64,000 bases of DNA from Actinobacteria bacterium IMCC26103. Its GTDB lineage: Bacteria; Actinomycetota; Actinomycetes; Nanopelagicales; Nanopelagicaceae. The notes beneath the pieces are model-generated. The model was not told the DNA's origin. It worked only from the letters and a program-made list of their open reading frames with translations, and did no database searches. Positions 1-8,315 of the stretch are shown here, one piece after another (position 1 is the first letter of the stretch; the number at the start of each line of letters is the position of its first letter). The DNA lies in contig CP015604.1 in assembly GCA_002284875.1 (NCBI GenBank), positions 992,001 to 1,056,000 on the forward strand, given 5' to 3'. A program made the position numbers and the translations under genes.

Positions 1-1012
1 TTCCTGCACCACCTGCAACTGCTGCGATTGAGTCGACCAAGAGGATGCGATCATTATTTGGAATATTGCCATCTTTATCAACAAGCCCTGCTTCATGTCC
101 GATTGCAGTAACTGTTCCGACTGTGTCGAAGAAATCAGAGAGCAATAGAGTAAAGACAATAAGTACTACGGTGATTACCGGTACTCGATCTAAAGATCCG
201 AAGAGGTTAAATTTACCAAATAGACCAAAATCTGGAGTAGCGACGATGTTATCTGGCATAGCCGGAACATTTAGCCCCCAACCCTTTGGATTGACCTTGC
301 CAGTTGCACCATCGAAGTTGGGACCGATTTTAAGAGAGGTCTCAACGATTACCGCAGCGATTGTCGCAACGATGATACCGATAAGAATTGCTCCCTTTAC
401 CTTCTTTACCATCAGACCGATAGTTAGGAAGAGACCAATTGCAAAGATGATGATCGGCCAACCGACAAGTGTTCCACCGTCGCCTAGCGTCACAGGAACT
501 GGACCAGAAGGTGTCTTACGGACGAATCCGGCATCTACCAAACCGATTAGTGCGATAAATAGTCCGATACCTACAGAAATCGCAATCTTCAATTGGGCAG
601 GGACTGCCTTGAAGACTGCAGTTCTAAATCCGGTAAGAACCAACACTGTGATGATCAAGCCTTCTAACACGACAAGACCCATAGCATCTGCCCAAGTCAT
701 TCTCGATGCAATACCTACTGCAACGAAAGTGTTCAGTCCTAGACCAGTTGCGAGAGCTAGCGGATAATTTCCGACTACCCCCATCAGAATGGTTAAGAGG
801 CCAGCCATAAGAGCTGTCATTGCAGCAACGAGTGCGAGATTAGGGGCATCTGCGCCGCCGATAAATTTTCCATCTGCGTCTTTGGCAAGACCGATGATTA
901 GTGGATTAAGCGCCACGATATAAGCCATGGTGAAGAATGTGACGATTCCGCCGCGAACTTCTCTAGCTACTGTGGAGCCACGTTGCGATATTTTGAAATA
1001 GCTATCGAGCAT
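1..1012 (-). CDS. NCS2-family purine permease, AzgA-like (3' end outside window)
   Basis: Inner-membrane nucleobase permease, probably for hypoxanthine, guanine or adenine. The first 337 residues are present and the C-terminal part lies beyond base 1. The start reads MLDSYFKISQRGS followed by a segment like GGIVTFFTMAYIVALNP, which is the classic first helix of AzgA/NCS2 proteins. Further on there is LLLSDFFDTVGT, the conserved substrate-binding motif, and then VDSIAAVAGGAG in the position of the family DS-A-xxGA motif. ATG at 1012 is preceded by a good ribosome site, AGGAAGG, seven bases upstream. Substrate choice within NCS2 cannot be fixed from sequence alone; the DFFDTVGT form favours the AzgA branch over uracil carriers. 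Confidence 0.9.
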   Translation of the reverse strand, partial: MLDSYFKISQRGSTVAREVRGGIVTFFTMAYIVALNPLIIGLAKDADGKFIGGADAPNLALVAAMTALMAGLLTILMGVVGNYPLALATGLGLNTFVAVGIASRMTWADAMGLVVLEGLIITVLVLTGFRTAVFKAVPAQLKIAISVGIGLFIALIGLVDAGFVRKTPSGPVPVTLGDGGTLVGWPIIIFAIGLFLTIGLMVKKVKGAILIGIIVATIAAVIVETSLKIGPNFDGATGKVNPKGWGLNVPAMPDNIVATPDFGLFGKFNLFGSLDRVPVITVVLIVFTLLLSDFFDTVGTVTAIGHEAGLVDKDGNIPNNDRILLVDSIAAVAGGAG

Positions 1013-1111
1013 GACATACCTTCCTAATTTTGTTAACGGGGGTGGTTGCGACCCCGTGTGAAATGACGGCTCACAGACCGAGGGATAAGAGGATTTAAGC
1101 GGATTTATTGG
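1013..1111 (-). promoter_or_regulatory. Structured leader of the purine permease
   Basis: This 99-base gap separates the YczE-like gene from the permease; both are on the minus strand. It holds two adjacent inverted repeats. One pairs 1036-1041 (acgggg) with 1052-1057 (ccccgt). The other pairs 1057-1061 (tgtga) with 1071-1075 (tcaca). The GC-rich hairpin lies about 25 bases before the start codon. It could be a regulatory leader or a terminator/attenuator. It does not match any riboswitch consensus I can recall. Confidence 0.35.
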
Positions 1112-1792
1112 TTACTTCGAGGTAAGGCGCGCTACTACTCCGAAGGAAATTGCGACGGATTGACCAATAAGGAGCGCAAATAGCGCAGTTCCGAGCCCAA
1201 TCTTGCCGCCCAAAAGCCCACCGATAATCAGGACAGTTACTTCGATCGCCATGCGAACTCGTCCGACGCGAACACCGGTTCGATTGTGAATGCCAGTCAT
1301 TGCGCCATCGCGCGGACCAGGTCCGAGACCACAAGTTATATATAGGGCTGAACCGACACCTACTAAGGCAATACCTAAGAGTGCGGAAATTAATCCACCG
1401 ATAAAGGTGTGTTGCAAGGGAAAGCGATCAACTCCAAATTGAATAGCGGCAGAGATGATTACGATATTTGTCAGAGTTCCAAAGCCAGGACGTTCGCGCA
1501 GTGGAATCCAAATGAGAAGAACAAAACATCCGGTGAAAAAGGTCGCCCAACCCAGGGTTAGGCCAGATTTAAGACTCAGCCCTTGTGCAAATACTGTCCA
1601 AGGCGCATTACCTAGGTTGGATTGAACTACTAGGGCATCGCCGAATCCGAAGATAGCCAGACCGAAAAATAGGATCAGTACGCGAGAAAGAGATAAATCC
1701 CAACGATGCTTGGCCCGCCAAGGTGTAATCGGGACCGTCTTATGTGGACGAAGGTGAGCTAGTAGCGAGTTAAATCTTGATCCTTGTTCCAT
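1112..1792 (-). CDS. YczE/YitT-like integral membrane protein
   Basis: A 226-residue membrane protein of the YczE-type family; function unknown. It has about five hydrophobic stretches. Diagnostic features are GFGDALVVQSNLGNAPWTVF near residue 50 and LGPGPRDGAMTGI near residue 155, both typical of YczE homologues. It is divergent from the DUF554 gene (51-base gap) and precedes the purine permease on the same strand, so the two may be cotranscribed. Nothing links it biochemically to purine transport. ATG at 1792 is the first start in frame; it lacks a clear Shine-Dalgarno site and may be leaderless. Confidence 0.8.
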   Translation of the reverse strand: MEQGSRFNSLLAHLRPHKTVPITPWRAKHRWDLSLSRVLILFFGLAIFGFGDALVVQSNLGNAPWTVFAQGLSLKSGLTLGWATFFTGCFVLLIWIPLRERPGFGTLTNIVIISAAIQFGVDRFPLQHTFIGGLISALLGIALVGVGSALYITCGLGPGPRDGAMTGIHNRTGVRVGRVRMAIEVTVLIIGGLLGGKIGLGTALFALLIGQSVAISFGVVARLTSK

Positions 1793-1843
1793 TTGGGGAG
1801 TTTATAGTAAGAGAGACAATTTATATCCTCTATTGTTACCGCT

Positions 1844-2578
1844 ATGTTCGTAGGCTTTGGCACAACTGTAAATATTGCAACTATTATCGTCGGTTCTTGC
1901 CTTGGCGTATTAGTTGGTGCTCGTATGTCGTTGCGAACCAGAACGCTAATCACTGAAGCACTCGGCCTAATCACCCTCTTAGGAGCAGTAAGTGCGCTAG
2001 CGCCTATGTGGGGTGAGAGATTTATTGCTTCACTTCCTAATGGATGGCCAATGCTTGCCATTCTTGGATCATTACTTATCGGTGGATTAATTGGTTCAGC
2101 GCTAAATCTTGAGAGCAAGTTAGATTCTCTGGGGGAGAGCTTACGTAAGAAGTTTCGTGCCCACGAAGAGAGCACATTTGTCGAAGGCTTTGTTTCAGCA
2201 TCACTTCTCTTTGCAATCGGACCACTAGCCATCTTAGGTTCAATTAGCGATGGCATGTCGACTGGTATCGATCAACTGCTTTTGAAATCGAGCCTTGACT
2301 TCTTTGCCGCTATGGCCTTTGCCGCAAGCCTGGGTTGGGGCGTTGCGGCATCTGCAATTCCAGTTGGTATTTACCAAGGGGTATGGACCTTAATTGGTTT
2401 AGGCCTTGGAAATATTCTCAGTGGCTACCAAGTAGATGCGATGACAATTACCGGTGGTTTGATGTTGGTGTGCATCGGGTTAAGACTTTTAAAGATAAAA
2501 GATATCGCCGTCGGCAATTTACTTCCGGCGCTTTTTATCGCTCCAGTCTTAGTCCTGGCTTTGAACTCTTTTCTTTAA
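1844..2578 (+). CDS. DUF554 family membrane protein
   Basis: A 244-residue membrane protein of the DUF554 (YdfK/YqgA) family, with about seven hydrophobic segments. The N-terminus FVGFGTTVNIATIIVG, the short basic loop MSLRTRTLITEALG and the ESTFVEGFVSASLLFAIGPLAILGS segment are characteristic. Family function is not established; a transport role is often suggested. It ends three bases before the convergent alcohol dehydrogenase stop. It is a single-gene unit on the plus strand, so its promoter must lie in the 51-base gap shared with the YczE-like gene. Confidence 0.85.
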   Translation: MFVGFGTTVNIATIIVGSCLGVLVGARMSLRTRTLITEALGLITLLGAVSALAPMWGERFIASLPNGWPMLAILGSLLIGGLIGSALNLESKLDSLGESLRKKFRAHEESTFVEGFVSASLLFAIGPLAILGSISDGMSTGIDQLLLKSSLDFFAAMAFAASLGWGVAASAIPVGIYQGVWTLIGLGLGNILSGYQVDAMTITGGLMLVCIGLRLLKIKDIAVGNLLPALFIAPVLVLALNSFL

Positions 2579-2581
2579 CAA

Positions 2582-3622
2582 TTAGAAAGTAGTAGCGTCG
2601 ATTACGAAGCGGTATTTAACATCGCTAGCAACAGTTCTCTCGTAGGCTACGTTGATGTAATCAGCCTTGATAACCTCAACATCACTGACGATATTGTGCT
2701 TGCCGCAGAAATCGAGCATCTCTTGCATCTCTGGGATGCCACCGATCATCGACCCGGATAATGAACGTCGCGCCGGCAAGAGCGAGCCAACTTCAACCGC
2801 ATAAGGCTTTCCGGGCAGGCCAATTACGACAAGGGTTCCATCGACGTTAAGCATCTCTAGGTATTTATTGATATCGAGCTCCGCACTAACAGTGTTTAGG
2901 ATCAGGTCAAAGTGCTTAATATACTTTTTATTAAAATATGCTTCTTTTGTAGAAACAAAGTGATGAGCTCCCATCGCTTTCGCATCTGCCTCCTTTGATG
3001 GCGAATGAGAAAAGACAGTTACATCGGCACCCATGGCAACTGCAAACTTAACTCCCATATGACCTAGTCCGCCTAGACCCATAACGGCAACCTTTTTACC
3101 TGGCGCTGCTTTCCAATGTTTAATTGGTGAGTACAAGGTAATTCCAGCGCACAGCAAAGGTGCGACGCCATCTAGTGGAAGATTTTCGGGAATCGATACT
3201 GCGTAATCTTCATTGATCACCATGATGTTTGAGTAGCCACCCATTGCAGGAGTTTTACCATCACGCTCTAATTGATTGTAGGTGCCAGTCATACCTTCTA
3301 TGCAGTACTGTTGCAAACCTTTTAAGCAGGATGGGCATTTGCGGCAAGAATCAACAAATACCCCAACGCCGATACGATCACCAACTTTAAATTTACTTAC
3401 GGAAGAACCAACTTGGGAAACTATTCCTGCTATTTCGTGGCCAGGAACCATAGGAAAAAGTGCGGAGCCCCATTCTTCGCGGACTTGATGGATATCAGAG
3501 TGGCAAATTCCTGAGTATTTGATATCCAGTGCTACATCGTGAGCGCCAAGATCGCGACGTTCAAACTCCCAGGGAGTCATCTGGGCGTTTGCCTGCATTG
3601 CTGCATATCCACGTACCTTCAT
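2582..3622 (-). CDS. Zinc-dependent NAD(P) alcohol dehydrogenase (YahK/CAD type)
   Basis: A 346-residue medium-chain dehydrogenase that oxidises alcohols or reduces aldehydes in the cytoplasm. Catalytic zinc ligands are C40, H62 with E63, and C158. The structural zinc is held by C93, C96, C99 and C107. The Rossmann motif GLGGLG lies at about 182-187. Overall pattern and length fit the cinnamyl-alcohol-dehydrogenase-like group that includes YahK, usually NADPH-linked with broad aldehyde range. The start ATG at 3622 overlaps the thymidine kinase stop by four bases, so translation is probably coupled, though the two functions are unrelated. Natural substrate unknown. Confidence 0.9.
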   Translation of the reverse strand: MKVRGYAAMQANAQMTPWEFERRDLGAHDVALDIKYSGICHSDIHQVREEWGSALFPMVPGHEIAGIVSQVGSSVSKFKVGDRIGVGVFVDSCRKCPSCLKGLQQYCIEGMTGTYNQLERDGKTPAMGGYSNIMVINEDYAVSIPENLPLDGVAPLLCAGITLYSPIKHWKAAPGKKVAVMGLGGLGHMGVKFAVAMGADVTVFSHSPSKEADAKAMGAHHFVSTKEAYFNKKYIKHFDLILNTVSAELDINKYLEMLNVDGTLVVIGLPGKPYAVEVGSLLPARRSLSGSMIGGIPEMQEMLDFCGKHNIVSDVEVIKADYINVAYERTVASDVKYRFVIDATTF

Positions 3623-4317
3623 TTTCCATCTCCTTTGGCGCTGTTGTCTTTTGAACTATCTTCTTCTGGGGTAAAGGGTAAAGACATCGGCGAGGTGTGT
3701 CCTGCGCGAGATGCGCGCGCAGTTACTTGGCGCATATGGTGGCGGCGACAGAGAACTTCATAAGCTATCTCAGCTCCTGGTGCCACATCACCGACGACAA
3801 CTTGCTCGCCTTCAGTGACCATGACGCCACCTGAGGTTCGTGCATTATGAGTGGCGCGAGATCCGCACCAACAAAGGGCCTCGACTTGCAAGGTATTTAC
3901 CCGATCTGCCAATTCTACTAAACGCGCAGAACCTGGAAAAAGTTTGGTGCGGAAATCAGCGAGAATGCCAAAGGCAAATACATCGATACCAAGTCCATCA
4001 ACGATCTTGGCTAAACCTTCGATCTGTTCCGGTTGATAAAACTGTGCTTCGTCGCAAATGATGTAATCAATACGATCACCTAGCGATAAACGTTCTACGA
4101 CTAAGCGGTGGATATCTAAATCTGCATCAACTTCGATCGCCGTGCTCTGTAGTCCCAACCGTGAAGAAATTATCCCGCTTCCTGCACGATCTTTGCTGGT
4201 GAAGATCAGACCGCTCCGTCCGCGACTTTTATGGTTATGGGCAGTCTGTAAGGCGAGGGTGGATTTACCGCTATCCATCGTTCCGCAGTAATAGATTAGC
4301 TCAGCCACAGGCGGCAT
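3619..4317 (-). CDS. tdk: Thymidine kinase
   Basis: Type II thymidine kinase, 232 residues, phosphorylating thymidine to dTMP in pyrimidine salvage. The P-loop GTMDSGKST is at residues 12-20. The Walker B/lasso region DYIICDEAQFY sits near residue 90. Zinc-ribbon cysteines appear as CWC and in CRRHH near the C-terminus. The last 20 or so residues are polar and low in complexity, longer than in typical Tdk of about 190-215 residues. It overlaps the alcohol dehydrogenase gene by four bases and follows the acyltransferase gene after 36 bases, so adh may be expressed from the tdk promoter. Confidence 0.93.
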   Translation of the reverse strand: MPPVAELIYYCGTMDSGKSTLALQTAHNHKSRGRSGLIFTSKDRAGSGIISSRLGLQSTAIEVDADLDIHRLVVERLSLGDRIDYIICDEAQFYQPEQIEGLAKIVDGLGIDVFAFGILADFRTKLFPGSARLVELADRVNTLQVEALCWCGSRATHNARTSGGVMVTEGEQVVVGDVAPGAEIAYEVLCRRHHMRQVTARASRAGHTSPMSLPFTPEEDSSKDNSAKGDGK

Positions 4318-4353
4318 CCTGCCACTTTTTCGTAGATCGCGCAGACATTGCCA

Positions 4354-6225
4354 TTACAAGATTCCGAGATCAGTTAACACGCCTTGAATTTCTAACGCTA
4401 GAGATCGGCTCATCTCTACGCTGATGTGTGAGGCATCTCGGTAGGCGATAACTCCATTTACTACAGCTGGACAGGTGGCGGTGCATAGCCAAGGTGTCGG
4501 GTTTACTTTGGTGAAATTTCCCGCAATTGCAGGATCTGATTTTTCACTGTCATCGCATTTAGCTCCGCCTTTAGATGCCAGACAGTTAGGAATATCTCTC
4601 GTTGGATGAGGAGTATCGGAGATGTAGATCAAATTCTTAGATGCGCCAAAGAGATGTGCATAAGTAGTTAATTGCCCATGGGCCCACCACTTCTGGCGCG
4701 ATCCCTGACCATCTGGAACGTCGAAATGTTGGTATCCGCTTAATATAACTGCCTCCGGTTTTAATTCATGAATCCGCTTTAAAGTATTGGCCCTCCACTT
4801 AAAGCAATCGGAATTCTTATATGCACCGATCTGCACTTTTTTAACTTCTGGGGCGGGACAAGCAGATTTGGTGAGGCTGACCAATTTAAAGCTTTGTTCA
4901 TTCGCTAATTTTTCCAAAGCTGGAAACCATTGTGCGGCATGTGAATCGCCATATAGAACTATAGTTTTAGAAGAATTTCTATCGCCATAAGTGCATTTAC
5001 CTGATTTAACCTCGCCGTTATTTACATGGCAATCATCTAGATACACCTGAGGCTTCTGCATGACTGTTGCAATCGAGATTGACTTACCGTTTTTGAGAGT
5101 TATCGAGCTGTTATCAGTTGAGAGAATTGCAAGCGCCGCCAGCGAACAGAGTGCGGTGGCGGTGACGGATGATCTAAAGATTTGTCGGGCGGTAAGAGGC
5201 CTTGCTGCAATTGGTTTCTCGAGAAAACGATGGGTTAAATCAGCCGCTAAAGCGGTGAGGAGAATAAAGAAGATACGTTCCAAAAGCGTCAACGGACGAC
5301 CAAAACGAGTACTAGGCAGAACTAATAACGGCCAGTGCCATAGATAGAATGGATATGAGATTTCACCAAGCCACTTCACCAATCGCAATTTTGATAGGTC
5401 ATTAAGGATAGGCGGCCAGAATGCGATACCAGCGATCATTAAGGCAGCGCCGACAGTTGGCGCAAGCGCGTTATAGCCTGGAAAGGCGGTTCGCTCAGAG
5501 AAGGCAAAGACCGAGAAGGCTAAAGCGATCAGCCCAAACCAAACTGAAAGCGTTTTTACAAGAGTGCTTCTTATATTAAAACTATCTGGAATAAATAGAA
5601 TTAAGGCCCCGATTCCTAACTCCCATGCCCTGGTCGGTAGAGAGTAGAAAGCCCAAATTGGATTCACGACTGTGAGAAAGAGTGAGAGCGCAAAAGATAG
5701 AAGAGTTGTAACCGCGATACCGACAGCGACTAACTTCTGACGACCGATCCGCCAGAGCGTGAAAACTAGAATTGGCCAGAAGATATAGAACTGCTCTTCA
5801 ACGGCTAAGGACCAGTAATGAATTACCGGAGATGGCGTGGCGTTTAGATTCTGATAATCGTTCTGCCACCACGCAAATAGATAGTTAGAAACATATAAAG
5901 ATGCGGCGAGAATATCTTTGCCTAAAGCACCTCTAACAGTTGGCGGTAGAACTAACCAGGCAGCTAGCGCCGTGAGAGCAAGCACGCCAAGGGAAGCTGG
6001 CAGAAGTCGCTTAGCACGACGCAGATAAAAGGCACGGTAATCAAACGAATTCTTTAGATTGATCTCTTTAATAATTAGACCAGTGATCAGGTAGCCAGAT
6101 ATTACATAGAAGACATCAACGCCTATAAAACCACCGGGGGAGAGTTTGGCGTGGAAGAGGACGACCAGCAGCGCCGCTAAGGCGCGCAAGGCCTGTATTT
6201 GATGGATCTTAGGTTTAGAACTCAC
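4354..6225 (-). CDS. Acyltransferase 3 / SGNH fusion protein (OafA-like)
   Basis: A 623-residue membrane enzyme that likely transfers O-acyl groups to an extracytoplasmic glycan. The N-terminal domain (about 1-370) has around ten membrane helices and the family signatures QALRALAALLVVLFHA, GFIGVDVFYVISGYLIT and a YYWSLAVEEQFY-like loop. The C-terminal domain (about 400-623) is an SGNH hydrolase fold: GDSHAAQW carries the nucleophile Ser and YRDASHIS the Asp/His pair. The start is GTG at 6225, overlapping the apt stop as GTGA. OafA/OatA-type proteins act on peptidoglycan, O-antigen or exopolysaccharide; the acceptor here is unknown. No glycan cluster is adjacent. Confidence 0.88.
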   Translation of the reverse strand: MSSKPKIHQIQALRALAALLVVLFHAKLSPGGFIGVDVFYVISGYLITGLIIKEINLKNSFDYRAFYLRRAKRLLPASLGVLALTALAAWLVLPPTVRGALGKDILAASLYVSNYLFAWWQNDYQNLNATPSPVIHYWSLAVEEQFYIFWPILVFTLWRIGRQKLVAVGIAVTTLLSFALSLFLTVVNPIWAFYSLPTRAWELGIGALILFIPDSFNIRSTLVKTLSVWFGLIALAFSVFAFSERTAFPGYNALAPTVGAALMIAGIAFWPPILNDLSKLRLVKWLGEISYPFYLWHWPLLVLPSTRFGRPLTLLERIFFILLTALAADLTHRFLEKPIAARPLTARQIFRSSVTATALCSLAALAILSTDNSSITLKNGKSISIATVMQKPQVYLDDCHVNNGEVKSGKCTYGDRNSSKTIVLYGDSHAAQWFPALEKLANEQSFKLVSLTKSACPAPEVKKVQIGAYKNSDCFKWRANTLKRIHELKPEAVILSGYQHFDVPDGQGSRQKWWAHGQLTTYAHLFGASKNLIYISDTPHPTRDIPNCLASKGGAKCDDSEKSDPAIAGNFTKVNPTPWLCTATCPAVVNGVIAYRDASHISVEMSRSLALEIQGVLTDLGIL

Positions 6226-6749
6226 GCATGGGCCAAAGTGATAATTTCGATATCTGGGTAGAGCTCATTAATTCGCTTGCGACCTTCCAGAATATCAATT
6301 TCAAAGAGGACCATCACTTTATTAACAATGGCTCCACATTTACGAGCCAACTCAATTGCGGCGATCAAAGTCCCACCGGTTGCCAAAACATCGTCCACGA
6401 TCAAAACACGTTCGCCACTTTGGAAGGAATCGATATGAACTTCTATCTCATCGTCACCATACTCCAGACCGTACTTGGCGCCGAAAGTTGTATGAGGTAG
6501 CTTTCCGCTCTTTCGGAAAGGGACAAATCCCTTTTCTGTTCGAGCCGATAGAGCCGCCGCTAAGATAAAACCACGCGCTTCAATTCCAGCTATAACGTCT
6601 ATCTTGCTTGAGGATTTCTCCATCTCCGAGATGACGGCGGAAAATGCGCTGGCGTCAGAGAGCACAGGAGTAATATCTAAGAAAAGGATTCCAGGTTTGG
6701 GAAAATCAGGAATTTCGCGTATTAGTTTTAGCGCGCTGTTGAAGTCCAT
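6222..6749 (-). CDS. apt: Adenine phosphoribosyltransferase
   Basis: Converts adenine and PRPP to AMP in purine salvage, 175 residues from ATG 6749. An in-frame TTG 21 bases upstream would add seven unusual residues running towards the tRNA gene, so the internal ATG giving MDFNSALKLIREIPDFPKPG is preferred. The PRPP-binding motif is VLIVDDVLATGGT. FPKPGILFLDITP and GIEARGF are the usual Apt motifs. It lies 27 bases downstream of tRNA-Leu on the same strand and overlaps the acyltransferase gene by four bases. In many actinobacteria apt sits beside rel and secDF, but not here. Confidence 0.93.
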   Translation of the reverse strand: MDFNSALKLIREIPDFPKPGILFLDITPVLSDASAFSAVISEMEKSSSKIDVIAGIEARGFILAAALSARTEKGFVPFRKSGKLPHTTFGAKYGLEYGDDEIEVHIDSFQSGERVLIVDDVLATGGTLIAAIELARKCGAIVNKVMVLFEIDILEGRKRINELYPDIEIITLAHA

Positions 6750-6776
6750 AACCCGCCAATTCCACCACAAAATGCG

Positions 6777-6860
6777 TGTCCGAGAGGGGACTTGAACCCC
6801 TAAGCCCTTGCGGGCACTAACACCTCAAGCTAGCGCGTCTGCCAATTCCGCCACCCGGAC
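6777..6860 (-). tRNA. tRNA-Leu (anticodon GAG)
   Basis: Reading the minus strand gives a class II tRNA of 84 nucleotides. The acceptor stem GTCCGGG pairs with CTCGGAC (one G-T pair). The D region is GGCGGAATTGGCAGACGC. The anticodon stem-loop is CTAGC-TTGAGGT-GTTAG, with anticodon GAG reading CUC/CUU leucine codons. A long variable arm GTGCCCGCAAGGGCTTA and a T-arm GGGGTTCAAGTCCCC follow. CCA is not encoded. Confidence 0.96.
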
Positions 6861-6873
6861 GAGTGCGTCGGCA

Positions 6874-6903
6874 ACGATATCAACGGTGAGGGGTCGTAGG
6901 CAA
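6874..6903 (-). promoter_or_regulatory. Putative promoter of tRNA-Leu
   Basis: On the minus strand TTGCCT (6898-6903) and TATCGT (6874-6879) are separated by 18 bases. The -10 box ends 13 bases before the mature tRNA 5' end. The match to the consensus is moderate. The rest of the 128-base gap to the M20 peptidase gene should hold that gene's promoter, but I see no convincing boxes for it. Confidence 0.45.
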
Positions 6904-6988
6904 AGCGAGGGGCGCTTCACCTGCGCCGAGTTGGCGTATAAAGGTTCTAAGCGAGCATATATGTACTGGTTTAGTGGAGAATGGGTAG

Positions 6989-8311
6989 ATGAGTAACGAA
7001 GCAACCACAGATCGCACATCTGTAGAAGATGATGCAATAAATATTTGTCAGGAATTGATTCGTATTCCTAGCGTAAATTTTGGTGAAGGACGCGGTGATG
7101 AATCAGCGGTGGCTACATATATCGTAAAATCTTTAGCCGAAGTTGGGATCGAAGCAACGATTTATGAATCCGCTCCGAATCGTTGCAATGTCATTGCACG
7201 CATAAAAGGAGGTGACGCTAATCGTCCCGGCTTAGTTGTCCACGGCCATATCGATGTCGTTCCTGCAAATGCAGATGAATGGTCAGTTGATCCGTTTGGT
7301 GGAGTCATAAAGGATGGAATGATTTGGGGACGTGGCGCAGTTGATATGAAAAATGTCGATGCGATGATCCTGGCGATAGTTCGTGATTGGGCAAAGCGCG
7401 GGTATAAACCAACTCGCGACATTGTCTTAGCTTTCTTTGCCGACGAAGAGGCTGGCATGACTTATGGCTCGAGATATATGAGCGCGAAACATCCTGAAGT
7501 CTTTGCTGGTTGTACGGAAGCTATATCTGAAGTTGGTGGCTTTTCGGTCACAGTTGCTGATGGCAAACGTTTATATCTAGTTGAAGCCGCGCAAAAGGGA
7601 ATTCATTGGATGAAGTTAACGGCGCAAGGTCGAGCCGGACATGGTTCGATGATGAACGATGAGAATGCGCTGACTGTTCTGACTGAGGCCGTTGCCAAAA
7701 TTGGCCGCTTTGAATGGCCACAACGATATACCCAAACAGTTAAAGATCTCTTTCGCGAGGTAGCACGAGTTACTGGAAAAGTTTACGATGAGAAAGACTT
7801 GCGACCATTATTAAAAGAGATTGGTTCAACTGCGCGAATGATCGGTGCAACTCTGCAGAACACCGCCAACCCAACAATGCTAGAGGCCGGTTATAAGGCA
7901 AATGTTATTCCAGGGGCTGCAAGTGCTGTTATCGATGGTCGTTTCCTGCCTGGATATGAAGAAGAGTTGAACTCAACGATCCGCTCGATCATCGGTGTAG
8001 ATATAGAAATTGAAACGCTATCGCATGATATTTCGCTGGAAGTTGATTTCAACTCTCCATTAGTTGAAGCGATGAAAGCAGCGCTCGTGCGCGAAGATCC
8101 AGAAGGAATTCCTGTTCCATATATGATGAGTGGAGGCACCGACAATAAGGCGCTTTCAGAGCTAGGAATCGTAGGATACGGATTCTCTCCACTTCGCTTG
8201 CCGGCAGAATTAGATTTTATGTCGCTCTTTCACGGCGTAGATGAGAGAGTTCCGGTAGATGGAATTAGATTTGGCGTACGAGTACTAGCGGATTTCTTGG
8301 AACACGCTTAA
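6989..8311 (+). CDS. M20 family metallopeptidase (dipeptidase / deacylase)
   Basis: A 440-residue cytoplasmic di-zinc hydrolase of the M20/M25/M40 group. Zinc and catalytic residues are visible: HGHIDV (H87, D89), GRGAVDMK (D119 bridging) and FADEEAG (E153 general base, E154 ligand). The lid domain, about residues 205-320, contains KGIHWMKLTAQGRAGHGS. The last zinc histidine is in FHGVDERVPV near the C-terminus. Length fits the actinobacterial 'M20/M25/M40' group often labelled dipeptidase or succinyl-DAP desuccinylase-like. True substrate is uncertain; a dedicated DapE is usually about 360-375 residues. It is monocistronic and convergent with the reductase gene. Confidence 0.88.
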   Translation: MSNEATTDRTSVEDDAINICQELIRIPSVNFGEGRGDESAVATYIVKSLAEVGIEATIYESAPNRCNVIARIKGGDANRPGLVVHGHIDVVPANADEWSVDPFGGVIKDGMIWGRGAVDMKNVDAMILAIVRDWAKRGYKPTRDIVLAFFADEEAGMTYGSRYMSAKHPEVFAGCTEAISEVGGFSVTVADGKRLYLVEAAQKGIHWMKLTAQGRAGHGSMMNDENALTVLTEAVAKIGRFEWPQRYTQTVKDLFREVARVTGKVYDEKDLRPLLKEIGSTARMIGATLQNTANPTMLEAGYKANVIPGAASAVIDGRFLPGYEEELNSTIRSIIGVDIEIETLSHDISLEVDFNSPLVEAMKAALVREDPEGIPVPYMMSGGTDNKALSELGIVGYGFSPLRLPAELDFMSLFHGVDERVPVDGIRFGVRVLADFLEHA

Positions 8312-8315
8312 TTTT

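Noticed and set aside
45-767. 240-residue open frame antisense to the purine permease
   Set aside because: It is rich in Pro, Thr and Ile with no known motif and lies opposite a clear NCS2 gene; it is a frame shadow.
1759-2256. 165-residue minus-strand frame
   Set aside because: It is antisense to the DUF554 gene and covers the divergent promoter gap; no family features.
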